Position numbers and translations under genes: made by a program. Positions 1 through 6,055 of a DNA stretch of 9,743 bases are shown here, in pieces. Origin of the DNA: Corynebacterium accolens (lineage in GTDB: Bacteria > Actinomycetota > Actinomycetes > Mycobacteriales > Mycobacteriaceae); assembly GCF_030515985.1 (NCBI RefSeq), contig NZ_CP100376.1, positions 2,163,001 to 2,172,743 of the forward strand. Reading direction: 5' to 3'. The notes beneath the pieces were generated by a model. That model was not told the DNA's origin, made no database searches, and worked only from the letters and a program-made list of their open reading frames with translations. Positions within the stretch are counted from its first letter, which is position 1; every line of letters begins with the position of its first letter.

Positions 1-880
1 CCCCGCCTCCCCAGAGCTGGCGGGCAGCCTGGAAGAACTAGCAGCGCACGCAGAAAAAGCCGACGGCATCGCCCCGCTGTCGGAGCAATTCCTCAACGGC
101 CTGCGCGATGAGCGCCTGCACCACAAGCATTTGGTGGCTTGGCTGGACGGCGAGCCCATCGGCGTATCCAGCTGCGAGGATTCCACCGCGGAGCTTTTTA
201 TCGCCCCCGATTATCGCGGCAAGGGCTATGGCACCGCGCTTTACGATGCCACCGCTAACGCCACCACCAACCTCGAGACCTGGGCGCATGGCAACGGCAA
301 GCCGGCTCAGGCCCTGGCTAATTCCCGCGATCTGAAGGTCACCCGCACCCTCGTGGTCATGGGCATCGAGGGCGGCGATCTGGATAGTGCAGCCCAAGTA
401 GGCGAGCTTCCGCTGCAGGCCGCCAATTACAGCGAAGCGGTGGACAAGTGGGGCAAGGACACCGTGGAAAACGAGTGGCTGCGCGTGAATAATGAGGCCT
501 TTAATTGGCACCCAGAACAAGGCGGCTGGGATTTAGAGCGCCTGCACCGCGGCATGGAGGCCGAATGGTTCGATCCTAAGGACGTTTTGTTCTTCTGGGA
601 CGAAAAAGAACAGGGGCACCCGACCCTGGCCGGTTTCCACTGGACCAAGTGGCACGAGGAGGAAGATCCCGGTTTTGGCGAGGTCTACGTGGTGGGCCTT
701 GCGGAGGCGTACCGCGGCCAAAAATTAGGCGGACCATTGCTGCAGATTGGCCTGCGCCGCATGGTAGAAAAGGGAGCTCAGCGGGTTATTTTGTACGTGG
801 AAGCGGACAATGAACCGGCACTGAAGGCCTACAAGCGCCTAGGCTTTTTCGTTGATGAAGAGCATGTCGTCTGGGGCTAG
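1..880 (+). CDS. mshD: mycothiol synthase MshD (5' end outside window)
   Basis: Acetyl-CoA:Cys-GlcN-Ins acetyltransferase, the last step of mycothiol synthesis in the cytoplasm. The reading frame is open from base 2 to the TAG at 878-880, about 292 residues, so the start lies left of the window. Only a short N-terminal piece should be missing, as family members are about 290-315 residues. Two tandem GNAT domains are visible. The first has the acetyl-CoA-binding loop YRGKGYG (codons near 212-232). The second carries GFHWTKWH, the loop YRGQKLGG (near 710-730) and the C-terminal VEADNEPALKAYKRLGF typical of GNAT folds. The two-domain layout and the WTKWH segment separate MshD from generic GNAT enzymes. 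No terminator is visible after the stop, and the pstS control region begins at the very next base. The first in-frame ATG (131) is internal because homologous sequence continues upstream of it. Confidence 0.93.
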   Translation, partial: PASPELAGSLEELAAHAEKADGIAPLSEQFLNGLRDERLHHKHLVAWLDGEPIGVSSCEDSTAELFIAPDYRGKGYGTALYDATANATTNLETWAHGNGKPAQALANSRDLKVTRTLVVMGIEGGDLDSAAQVGELPLQAANYSEAVDKWGKDTVENEWLRVNNEAFNWHPEQGGWDLERLHRGMEAEWFDPKDVLFFWDEKEQGHPTLAGFHWTKWHEEEDPGFGEVYVVGLAEAYRGQKLGGPLLQIGLRRMVEKGAQRVILYVEADNEPALKAYKRLGFFVDEEHVVWG

Positions 881-896
881 TGTGATTAAGGTCATG
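881..896 (+). promoter_or_regulatory. candidate GlxR (cAMP receptor) site upstream of pstS
   Basis: TGTGATTAAGGTCATG starts one base after the mshD stop. Against the corynebacterial GlxR/CRP consensus TGTGANNTANNTCACA, the left half is perfect, the centre is AA instead of TA, and the right half is TCATG instead of TCACA. GlxR is reported to regulate the pstSCAB operon in C. glutamicum, which raises the prior. Assignment here is by pattern only. Confidence 0.45.
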
Positions 897-909
897 TCAA
901 CTTTCTAGC

Positions 910-927
910 TTGTTCATTAATTGTTTA
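910..927 (+). promoter_or_regulatory. candidate PhoR response-regulator box (direct repeat)
   Basis: TTGTTCA (910-916) and TTGTTTA (921-927) form a direct repeat with an 11-base period. One-turn spacing is what OmpR/PhoB-family dimers such as corynebacterial PhoR use. It lies about 180-197 bases before the pstS start. If TAGCTT at 961-966 is the -10 box, the repeat falls just upstream of the -35 position, where an activator would sit. Phosphate-starvation activation of pstS by PhoRS is known in C. glutamicum; the exact site here is inferred. Confidence 0.45.
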
Positions 928-960
928 CCTCACGGCACCCTGCTGGTTAATTCCTCCGGT

Positions 961-1106
961 TAGCTTTACTGATTGTGAGAAAGCCGCACCTGCGCACCTG
1001 CACCCCGCTTCCGAAGAGCGGACGTGGGATGTAGGTTCCCCTTTTTTATGGGGATGCGGTTTCCTCGGACAATCAATCTCTGATCTGCACCGGAAAGGGT
1101 TTTCCC
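961..1106 (+). promoter_or_regulatory. pstS promoter -10 candidate and structured 5' leader
   Basis: TAGCTT (961-966) fits the corynebacterial TANNNT -10 pattern. The region 17 bases upstream has no recognisable -35, as expected of an activator-dependent promoter. Transcription from about 973 would give a leader of roughly 135 bases. The leader contains a perfect tandem GCACCTGC (986-993 and 994-1001) and three small stems: CCGCT/AGCGG (1005-1009 with 1017-1021), TCCCC/GGGGA around a T-rich loop (1037-1041 with 1050-1054), and GGAAA/TTTCC (1092-1096 with 1101-1105). The last stem includes the Shine-Dalgarno bases. No known riboswitch class is recognised. Confidence 0.4.
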
Positions 1107-2213
1107 GTGATTCGCAACTTCAAGCGCTCTGCCGCTATCTTCGGCCTCGTGGTCGCTACCTCTACCGCTCTCGTAGCTTGTTCTGAGGACACCTCCTCTG
1201 ACTCCTCGGGTTCCTCCGACGGCAGCGGCGTCGCTGGCGAGCTTGTTGGTGAGGGCGCATCCTCCCAGCAGAACGCAATGTCCTACTTCGGCACCGCCTT
1301 CGCAGAGGACAACCCAGACGCAAACCTGTCCTACACCGCTTCCGGTTCCGGTAAGGGTGTTGAGGCTTTCATCAACGGCCAGGCAGACTTCGCTGGTTCT
1401 GACTCCCCGTTGAAGGAAGACGACGGCCAGATTGAGGCCGCCAAGGAGCGTTGCGACGGCAACGACGCATGGCACCTGCCTTCCACCATCGGCCCGGTTG
1501 CCATTGCTTATAACCTGGGTGACCAAGAGATCAACCTCTCCACCGATACCATTGCCAAGATCTTCAAGGGCGAGATCAAGAAGTGGAACGACGAGGCCAT
1601 CGCCGCTGATAACGAGGGCGCAGACCTGCCGGACACCGACATCCACGTCATCTTCCGCTCTGACGAGTCCGGTACCTCCGATAACTTCCAGAAGTTCCTG
1701 AACGCCTCCACCGGTAACTGGGACGGCGAAGGCAAGCAGTTCCCTGACGCTGTAGGTGAGGGCGCAAACGGTTCCTCCGGCGTTGCTGACCAAGTAGCAA
1801 ACATCGAGGGTGCCATCACCTACGTTGAGGCCGGCTTCGCTGACCAGAAGGAAGCTGACGGCGTCAAGAAGGCCAAGATCGACTTTGGCAACGGCCCGGT
1901 TGAGCTGAATGACGACACCGTCAACAAGGCACTGGAGAACCTGGAGTTCAAGGACACCGCTTCTGAGAACGACATGGTCGTTGACTCCAAGGCTCTCTTC
2001 GCTTCCGATGTTGAGGGTGCATACCCGCTCATCCTGACCACCTACAACATCGTCTGCTCCGCTGGCTACGATGACGAGACCGCTGAACTGGTCAAGACCT
2101 TCTTCAACGACGTTCTGGATCACCAGGATGACCAGTTGGCAGAGCAGGGCTTCATCCCAGTTAAGGGTGACCACCTTGACCGCCTGAAGAGCGCCGTTGA
2201 CGCACTACAGTAA
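1107..2213 (+). CDS. pstS: phosphate ABC transporter, substrate-binding lipoprotein PstS
   Basis: High-affinity phosphate-binding protein of the Pst importer, anchored to the outer face of the cytoplasmic membrane. The start is the GTG at 1107. It gives a lipoprotein signal peptide: a basic n-region (RNFKR), a hydrophobic core (about residues 9-22) and the lipobox LVAC with the lipidated Cys at residue 25. A GGAAAGGG ribosome site lies 7 bases upstream. A Ser/Gly/Asp-rich linker follows, then the PstS fold with GEGASSQQNAM, SGSGKGVEAF, FAGSDSPL and FRSDESGTSDNF. These are the Ser/Gly, Asp and Arg-Ser-Gly-Thr segments that bind phosphate in this family. The length of 368 residues is normal. 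Codon use is strongly biased (GAC, AAC, TCC, GGT), suggesting high expression. It is the first gene of pstSCAB, separated from pstC by 133 bases containing a hairpin. Phosphate starvation (PhoRS) and GlxR control are likely from upstream motifs and known biology. Confidence 0.97.
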   Translation: MIRNFKRSAAIFGLVVATSTALVACSEDTSSDSSGSSDGSGVAGELVGEGASSQQNAMSYFGTAFAEDNPDANLSYTASGSGKGVEAFINGQADFAGSDSPLKEDDGQIEAAKERCDGNDAWHLPSTIGPVAIAYNLGDQEINLSTDTIAKIFKGEIKKWNDEAIAADNEGADLPDTDIHVIFRSDESGTSDNFQKFLNASTGNWDGEGKQFPDAVGEGANGSSGVADQVANIEGAITYVEAGFADQKEADGVKKAKIDFGNGPVELNDDTVNKALENLEFKDTASENDMVVDSKALFASDVEGAYPLILTTYNIVCSAGYDDETAELVKTFFNDVLDHQDDQLAEQGFIPVKGDHLDRLKSAVDALQ

Positions 2214-2253
2214 GGCGTAAACCGCGCTTTACCTCGCGAAATAACGTTCCGCC

Positions 2254-2291
2254 CGCCCCCACTGCCGCCCTCGAGACGCGCTTTGGGGGCG
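2254..2291 (+). other. GC-rich hairpin between pstS and pstC
   Basis: CGCCCCCA (2254-2261) is perfectly complementary to TGGGGGCG (2284-2291) across a 22-base loop. A smaller stem, GTAAA/TTTAC (2217-2221 with 2228-2232), sits right after the pstS stop. No T-run follows the large stem, so it looks more like an mRNA-stabilising or partially attenuating structure than a full terminator. Binding-protein genes in ABC operons often have such a structure behind them, which raises their dose relative to the permeases. Confidence 0.55.
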
Positions 2292-2346
2292 CAGGCATGT
2301 AACGCATGACCCTTTGTTCCACTTTAAATAAGGATTAGTACGTCTC

Positions 2347-3399
2347 ATGGCAGACAATAATCTCACCAAGGCATCGACCTCGGAGACCCTCCCCGTCTCT
2401 GGCGTTGAACAGCCTCATACCCGTGGCGATAACGAGAATGACTTGGCTACCTCCAGCTCCGGTAGCTCCGTCAAGCGCCCCGGTGACCGCATTTTCGAAT
2501 TCCTCTCCACGGCCTCTGCCACGCTGATTACCGTGATGATCGCGGCGATTGCCGCCTTCCTCATCTGGCGCGCCGTCCCGGCACTCAGCGTGAACGAGAA
2601 CGGCCTGCTGGGCTTTTTCACCCACGGTGAGCGGTGGGAGACCACCGATACCTCCGCGATGAAGTTCGGTATCCCGACCATGTTCGGCACCACCGTCCTC
2701 ATCTCGGTCTTCGCCCTGATCCTGGCCATGCCAGTGGCGCTTGCGATTGCCATCTTCTTGTCCAACTACGCCCCTGCACGCTTGGTTAAGCCGCTGGGTT
2801 TCTTGGTGGATATGCTGGCCGCCGTGCCGTCCATCGTTTACGGCCTGTGGGGTTGGCAGGTCCTCGGCCCGGCCCTGTCCAGCTTCTATACCTGGCTGGA
2901 ATCCTGGGCCGGCGGGTTCTTCCTGTTTACCCATTACGATAATTCGCCCGCCTTTGCTACCGGCCGCAACCTCTTTACCGGTGGCATCGTGCTCGCCGTG
3001 ATGATCCTGCCAATTATCGCCGCCACCGCCCGCGAGGTCTTCGTGCAAACCCCTCCCGGCCAGATCGAGTCCGCCCTGGCACTGGGCGCTACGCGCTGGG
3101 AAGTCATCCGCATGACCGTCCTGCCCTTCGGTATGTCCGGCTACGTCGCCGGCTCCATGCTGGGCTTGGGCCGCGCTTTGGGTGAAACCATGGCGCTGTA
3201 CATGGTGGTCTCGCCGCTGGTGGACTTCCGCTTCTCGCTTTTCGATGGCGGCACTACCTTCGCCACGGCCATCGCCCTCGCAGCTGCCGAGTTCGGTAAC
3301 GAGACGCGCGCCGGTGCATATATCGCTGCCGGTTTGATGCTGTTCTTGCTGACGTTCGTGGTCAACGCCATTGCCCGCGCCATCGTGAAAAGCAAGTAA
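2347..3399 (+). CDS. pstC: phosphate ABC transporter permease PstC
   Basis: One of the two membrane subunits of the Pst phosphate importer; it pairs with PstA and is driven by PstB. The 350-residue protein has a hydrophilic N-terminal tail of about 50 residues (rich in Ser, Thr, Asp). Hydrophobic segments follow near residues 56-77, 113-139, 150-172, 210-228, 264-290 and 325-345, giving six membrane spans. The cytoplasmic EAA coupling loop is ESALALGATRWEVIRMTVLP (241-260), which docks on the ATPase. The segment FLVDMLAAVPSIVYGLWGW is typical of PstC/PstA. The ATG at 2347 is preceded by AAGGA (2330-2334) with a rather long 12-base spacing, which may reduce translation relative to pstS. It ends 12 bases before pstA. 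The order pstS-C-A-B distinguishes it from its paralogue pstA. Confidence 0.96.
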   Translation: MADNNLTKASTSETLPVSGVEQPHTRGDNENDLATSSSGSSVKRPGDRIFEFLSTASATLITVMIAAIAAFLIWRAVPALSVNENGLLGFFTHGERWETTDTSAMKFGIPTMFGTTVLISVFALILAMPVALAIAIFLSNYAPARLVKPLGFLVDMLAAVPSIVYGLWGWQVLGPALSSFYTWLESWAGGFFLFTHYDNSPAFATGRNLFTGGIVLAVMILPIIAATAREVFVQTPPGQIESALALGATRWEVIRMTVLPFGMSGYVAGSMLGLGRALGETMALYMVVSPLVDFRFSLFDGGTTFATAIALAAAEFGNETRAGAYIAAGLMLFLLTFVVNAIARAIVKSK

Positions 3400-3411
3400 G
3401 GAAGGACAACA

Positions 3412-4326
3412 ATGACTACTACGACAAATAACAAGCCCGCCTCCGCCGGTGGGGCAACCTTCCCGGAAATCTCCGGTTCCCGCAAGGCGGCCAATAGTAT
3501 TGCCACCGTCGTTGTATGGGCCGCTATGGCCTTGGCGATGGTCCCTTTGATCTGGGTCCTCTGGGAGCTGATCTCGCGCGGTAGCGGCGTGATTTTCTCC
3601 GCTGACTGGTGGACGCTGTCCCAGCGCGGCGTGATGAATAGCGCCGAAGGTGGCGGTGCCGCCCACGCCATCGTCGGTACCTTTGTCCAGACCGCCCTAG
3701 CATCCATCCTATCCATCCCGATCGGCATCTTTACCGCCATCTACCTGGTGGAATACTCCAAGGGTGGCTGGCTGGGCCGCACCACCACCTTCATGGTGGA
3801 CATCCTGTCCGGTGTGCCCTCCATCGTCGCGGCGCTGTTTATCTTCGCCATGTGGATCACGCTCTTTGGCTTTGGCCGCTCCGGCTTTGCCGTCGCCCTG
3901 TCCCTGGTCCTGTTGATGATTCCCATCGTGGTGCGCAATACCGAAGAGATGCTGCGCGTGGTTCCCATGGACTTGCGCGAGGCTTCCTATGCGCTCGGCG
4001 TGCCCAAGTGGAAAACCATCGCACGCATCGTGCTGCCAACCGCCCTGTCCTGCATTGTGACCGGCATCATGCTGGCCATTGCCCGCGTGATGGGTGAATC
4101 CTCCCCAGTGCTGGTCTTGGTTGGTTCCTCCTCGGTCATCAACTGGGACGCGTTTAAGGGCTCGCAGTCTTCGCTGCCGCTGATGATGCTTGATATGTAC
4201 AAGGCCGGCGCGCAGCCTGCCGTGCTGGATAAGCTGTGGGGCGCAGCGCTGACGCTGGTTATCCTCATCGCCATCCTCAATATTGCGGCGCGCGTAATTT
4301 CCGCGAAGTTCTCGGTCAAGAAATAG
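3412..4326 (+). CDS. pstA: phosphate ABC transporter permease PstA
   Basis: Second membrane subunit of the Pst importer. It has 304 residues with a short polar N-terminus (Thr/Asn-rich) and a first span near residues 30-52. Further hydrophobic stretches lie near 88-113, 126-151, 157-174, 211-227 and the C-terminal VILIAILNIAARVI. The EAA coupling loop is REASYALGVPKWKTIARIVL (189-208), and the PstA/PstC signature FMVDILSGVPSIVAALFIF is present (127-145). The ATG at 3412 follows a GGAAGGA ribosome site that overlaps the end of pstC, so pstC and pstA are probably translationally coupled (12-base gap). A 51-base gap with its own ribosome site separates it from pstB. Length and motifs are normal, with no sign of damage. 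Confidence 0.96.
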   Translation: MTTTTNNKPASAGGATFPEISGSRKAANSIATVVVWAAMALAMVPLIWVLWELISRGSGVIFSADWWTLSQRGVMNSAEGGGAAHAIVGTFVQTALASILSIPIGIFTAIYLVEYSKGGWLGRTTTFMVDILSGVPSIVAALFIFAMWITLFGFGRSGFAVALSLVLLMIPIVVRNTEEMLRVVPMDLREASYALGVPKWKTIARIVLPTALSCIVTGIMLAIARVMGESSPVLVLVGSSSVINWDAFKGSQSSLPLMMLDMYKAGAQPAVLDKLWGAALTLVILIAILNIAARVISAKFSVKK

Positions 4327-4360
4327 CCGCACTCGATTCCGCCACTTTTACACCCCTTAA

Positions 4361-4374
4361 GAGGAGAAACCTCC
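4361..4374 (+). promoter_or_regulatory. pstB ribosome site inside a small hairpin
   Basis: The Shine-Dalgarno GAGGAG (4361-4366) is followed at once by CCTCC (4370-4374). GAGG (4361-4364) can pair with CCTC (4370-4373) around an AGAAA loop, or GGAG (4363-4366) with CTCC (4371-4374). Either pairing would cover the ribosome site of pstB (start 4378). The stem is only 4 bp, so any effect would be modest. Confidence 0.4.
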
Positions 4375-4377
4375 ACA

Positions 4378-5151
4378 ATGTCTAAGCTCGAGCTCAATGA
4401 CGTCGATATTTTCTACGGCGATTTTCACGCCGTGCAGAACGTAAATATGCAGATCCCAGCGCAGGCCGTGACCGCCTTCATCGGTCCCTCCGGCTGCGGT
4501 AAGTCCACCGTGCTACGCACCTTGAACCGCATGCACGAGGTCATCCCTGGCGCATCCGTCAAGGGCGAGATCCTGCTCGATGGCACCAATATCTACGGCC
4601 CCAAGGTGGACCCCGTATCCGTGCGCAATACCATCGGTATGGTCTTCCAGAAGGCCAACCCATTTCCCACCATGTCCATTGAAGACAACGTGGTTGCCGG
4701 CCTGAAGCTATCCGGCGAAAAGAATAAGAAGAAGCTCAAGGAAGTCGCCGAACAGTCCCTGCGCGGCGCCAACCTCTGGGACGAGGTCAAGGACCGCCTG
4801 GATAAGCCGGGCGGCGGCCTCTCCGGTGGTCAGCAACAGCGCCTGTGCATCGCCCGCGCGATTGCCGTGGAGCCGGAAGTTCTGCTGATGGACGAGCCCT
4901 GCTCCGCACTGGACCCAATTTCTACCTTGGCTGTGGAGGACCTCATCCACGAGCTGAAGGAAAACTTCACCATCGTCATCGTGACCCACAACATGCAGCA
5001 GGCCGCCCGCGTGTCCGATAAGACCGGCTTCTTCTCCTTGGAAGCTACCGGTAAGCCGGGCCACCTGGTGGAATTCGATGAAACCACCCGCATCTTTGAG
5101 AACCCTTCCCAGAAGGAGACCGAAGACTACATTTCCGGTCGCTTCGGCTAA
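4378..5151 (+). CDS. pstB: phosphate ABC transporter ATP-binding protein PstB
   Basis: Cytoplasmic ATPase that powers phosphate import through PstC/PstA. All ABC motifs are intact in 257 residues: Walker [10 protein letters not shown] (36-44), Q-loop Gln91 in [11 protein letters not shown], signature LSGGQQQR (148-155), Walker B LLMDEP (169-174), D-loop SALD (176-179) and switch His204 in [13 protein letters not shown] after the Q-loop and the C-terminal [20 protein letters not shown] are characteristic of PstB and separate it from other phosphate or amino-acid ABC ATPases. The ATG at 4378 has GAGGAG at 11 bases. It is the last gene of the operon: a strong stem-loop follows at 5173-5213, and phoU comes next on the opposite strand, whereas in many bacteria phoU is the final gene of the pst operon. 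Confidence 0.97.
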   Translation: MSKLELNDVDIFYGDFHAVQNVNMQIPAQAVTAFIGPSGCGKSTVLRTLNRMHEVIPGASVKGEILLDGTNIYGPKVDPVSVRNTIGMVFQKANPFPTMSIEDNVVAGLKLSGEKNKKKLKEVAEQSLRGANLWDEVKDRLDKPGGGLSGGQQQRLCIARAIAVEPEVLLMDEPCSALDPISTLAVEDLIHELKENFTIVIVTHNMQQAARVSDKTGFFSLEATGKPGHLVEFDETTRIFENPSQKETEDYISGRFG

Positions 5152-5172
5152 TACGTAGCCTCTGATTGTCCG

Positions 5173-5222
5173 ACAAGGGCGGTACCTCCAGCGCAGGGAG
5201 GTACCGCCCTTGTGGCAGTTTT
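5173..5222 (+). terminator. terminator of the pst operon, between convergent pstB and phoU
   Basis: ACAAGGGCGGTACCTCC (5173-5189) and GGAGGTACCGCCCTTGT (5197-5213) form a perfect 17-bp stem with a 7-base loop. A short T-run (TTTT, 5219-5222) lies five bases beyond. On the minus strand no T-run follows. The position between two gene ends allows it to stop transcription from both sides, though the pstB direction looks better. Confidence 0.85.
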
Positions 5223-5265
5223 AGGCCTATGGTCCTAGCGGCTTTAGGTCTATGGTCCTAGCGGC
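5220..5265. repeat. 23-bp tandem duplication at the 3' end of phoU
   Basis: Two adjacent 23-base units (5220-5242 and 5243-5265) differ at a single position (C at 5226, T at 5249). Each contains ATGGTCCTAGCGGC. The second unit holds the phoU stop codon (TAG read on the minus strand, 5258-5260) and the end of its last two Arg codons. The other copy therefore lies directly downstream of phoU and repeats the gene end. It looks like a recent replication-slippage duplication. Confidence 0.85.
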
Positions 5266-5986
5266 GGAATTGGCGTTCCAATTCGCTCATGCGGGCCTCG
5301 AACTCGGCATCCTTTTGGTCCTCTTGGAGCTTCTTTTCAAACTCTTCCGGCAATAGGCCGGTGGCAAAGTAAATGATGCGGCCAGCCACGGAGACGCAGT
5401 GATCCGCGTAGCGCTCGTAGTAGCGGGTAATCTGCGCCGTCTCTACGGCCTCGCGCACCGTTCCCTCCCAGTCGCGCTGGGTGAGAATGCGCAGCAGGTG
5501 GTGGTTAATATCGTCTACCGCATCATCATCGGAACGCAGGTTAACGGATAGCTCGGCATCTGGGGTGACCAAAATATCGTGTACCACCGAGCCCATTTCC
5601 TGGGTCAGGCGAAACATTTCCTCCATGAACCCGAGGTATTCAGCGGGTACGACGGCATCTGGGTGGCGGCGGCGCGCGGCATCGGCAATGTGCTGGGCCA
5701 GCTGGCCCATGCGGAAGAGGTCTTCGACAATGTAGATGGAAGAGACCACTTGGCGCAGATCCTGGGCCATGGGATTTTCCAGCGCCAAAAGCTTTACCGC
5801 GCGTTCGGAGCAGCGTGAGCGGATGTCATCGAGCTCCTCGGTGAGGCTGAGCGCATCCTCCGCGGGTTCCAAGGCGCGTTCGAGCAGCGCCTGGGAGGCC
5901 TTATCCATGATGGTGCGGACGGTATCGCACATGACAATGAGGTCGTGCGAGAAGTTGTCCAGATGCTCACGGTAGGCAGTACGCAT
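5258..5986 (-). CDS. phoU: phosphate transport/signalling regulator PhoU (PhoY type)
   Basis: Cytoplasmic regulator that links Pst activity to phosphate signalling and restrains phosphate uptake. The 242 residues are all helical with two PhoU repeats. The second repeat keeps the metal-cluster motif: ERYADH at 191-196 (ExxxD) with VAGRIIYFATG after it. The first repeat has DLFRMGQLAQHIADAARRRHP, the actinobacterial PhoY pattern, but the usual acidic positions are Phe91 and Gln95. The C-terminal tail (about 215-242) is highly charged and probably coiled. The start ATG at 5986 is chosen because the N-terminus MRTAYREHLDNF matches the family start. There is no Shine-Dalgarno, but TATCAT lies 7 bases upstream, suggesting a leaderless transcript. 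It is transcribed convergently to pstB and downstream of dusB with a 58-base gap, so its expression is separated from pstSCAB. Confidence 0.95.
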   Translation of the reverse strand: MRTAYREHLDNFSHDLIVMCDTVRTIMDKASQALLERALEPAEDALSLTEELDDIRSRCSERAVKLLALENPMAQDLRQVVSSIYIVEDLFRMGQLAQHIADAARRRHPDAVVPAEYLGFMEEMFRLTQEMGSVVHDILVTPDAELSVNLRSDDDAVDDINHHLLRILTQRDWEGTVREAVETAQITRYYERYADHCVSVAGRIIYFATGLLPEEFEKKLQEDQKDAEFEARMSELERQFRR

Positions 5987-5993
5987 GCAGAAA

Positions 5994-5999
5994 ATGATA
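5994..5999 (-). promoter_or_regulatory. candidate -10 box for leaderless phoU
   Basis: TATCAT on the minus strand (5999 down to 5994) fits the TANNNT -10 pattern and ends 7 bases before the phoU ATG. Transcription would start at or next to the A of the ATG. No Shine-Dalgarno is present between the two. The -35 position (AAGCAT, 17 bases upstream) is weak, as is common in corynebacteria. Leaderless genes are frequent in this group. Confidence 0.5.
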
Positions 6000-6033
6000 G
6001 CTCAGAAACCGCGCAAATGCTTGCTGAGTCACA

Positions 6034-6055
6034 CCGGCGCGATTTTAGCCGCCGG
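6034..6055. other. small hairpin over the dusB stop codon
   Basis: CCGGCG (6034-6039) and CGCCGG (6050-6055) form a 6-bp GC stem around a 10-base loop that contains the dusB stop (TAA, 6047-6045 on the minus strand). There is no T-run behind it on the minus strand, so it is at best a weak terminator between dusB and phoU. Confidence 0.3.

Noticed and set aside
1037..1054. TCCCC-T-rich-GGGGA stem as a terminator before pstS
   Set aside because: The T-run is in the loop, not after the stem, so it does not look like an intrinsic terminator.
966..2174. 402-codon open frame on the minus strand opposite pstS
   Set aside because: It is the mirror of a highly codon-biased gene; the protein has no recognisable domain, and pstS on the other strand is unambiguous.
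2335..3666. 443-codon minus-strand open frame across pstC and the start of pstA
   Set aside because: It has a Gly/His/Gln/Asp-rich composition with no fold pattern and spans two clear membrane-protein genes, so it is a shadow frame.
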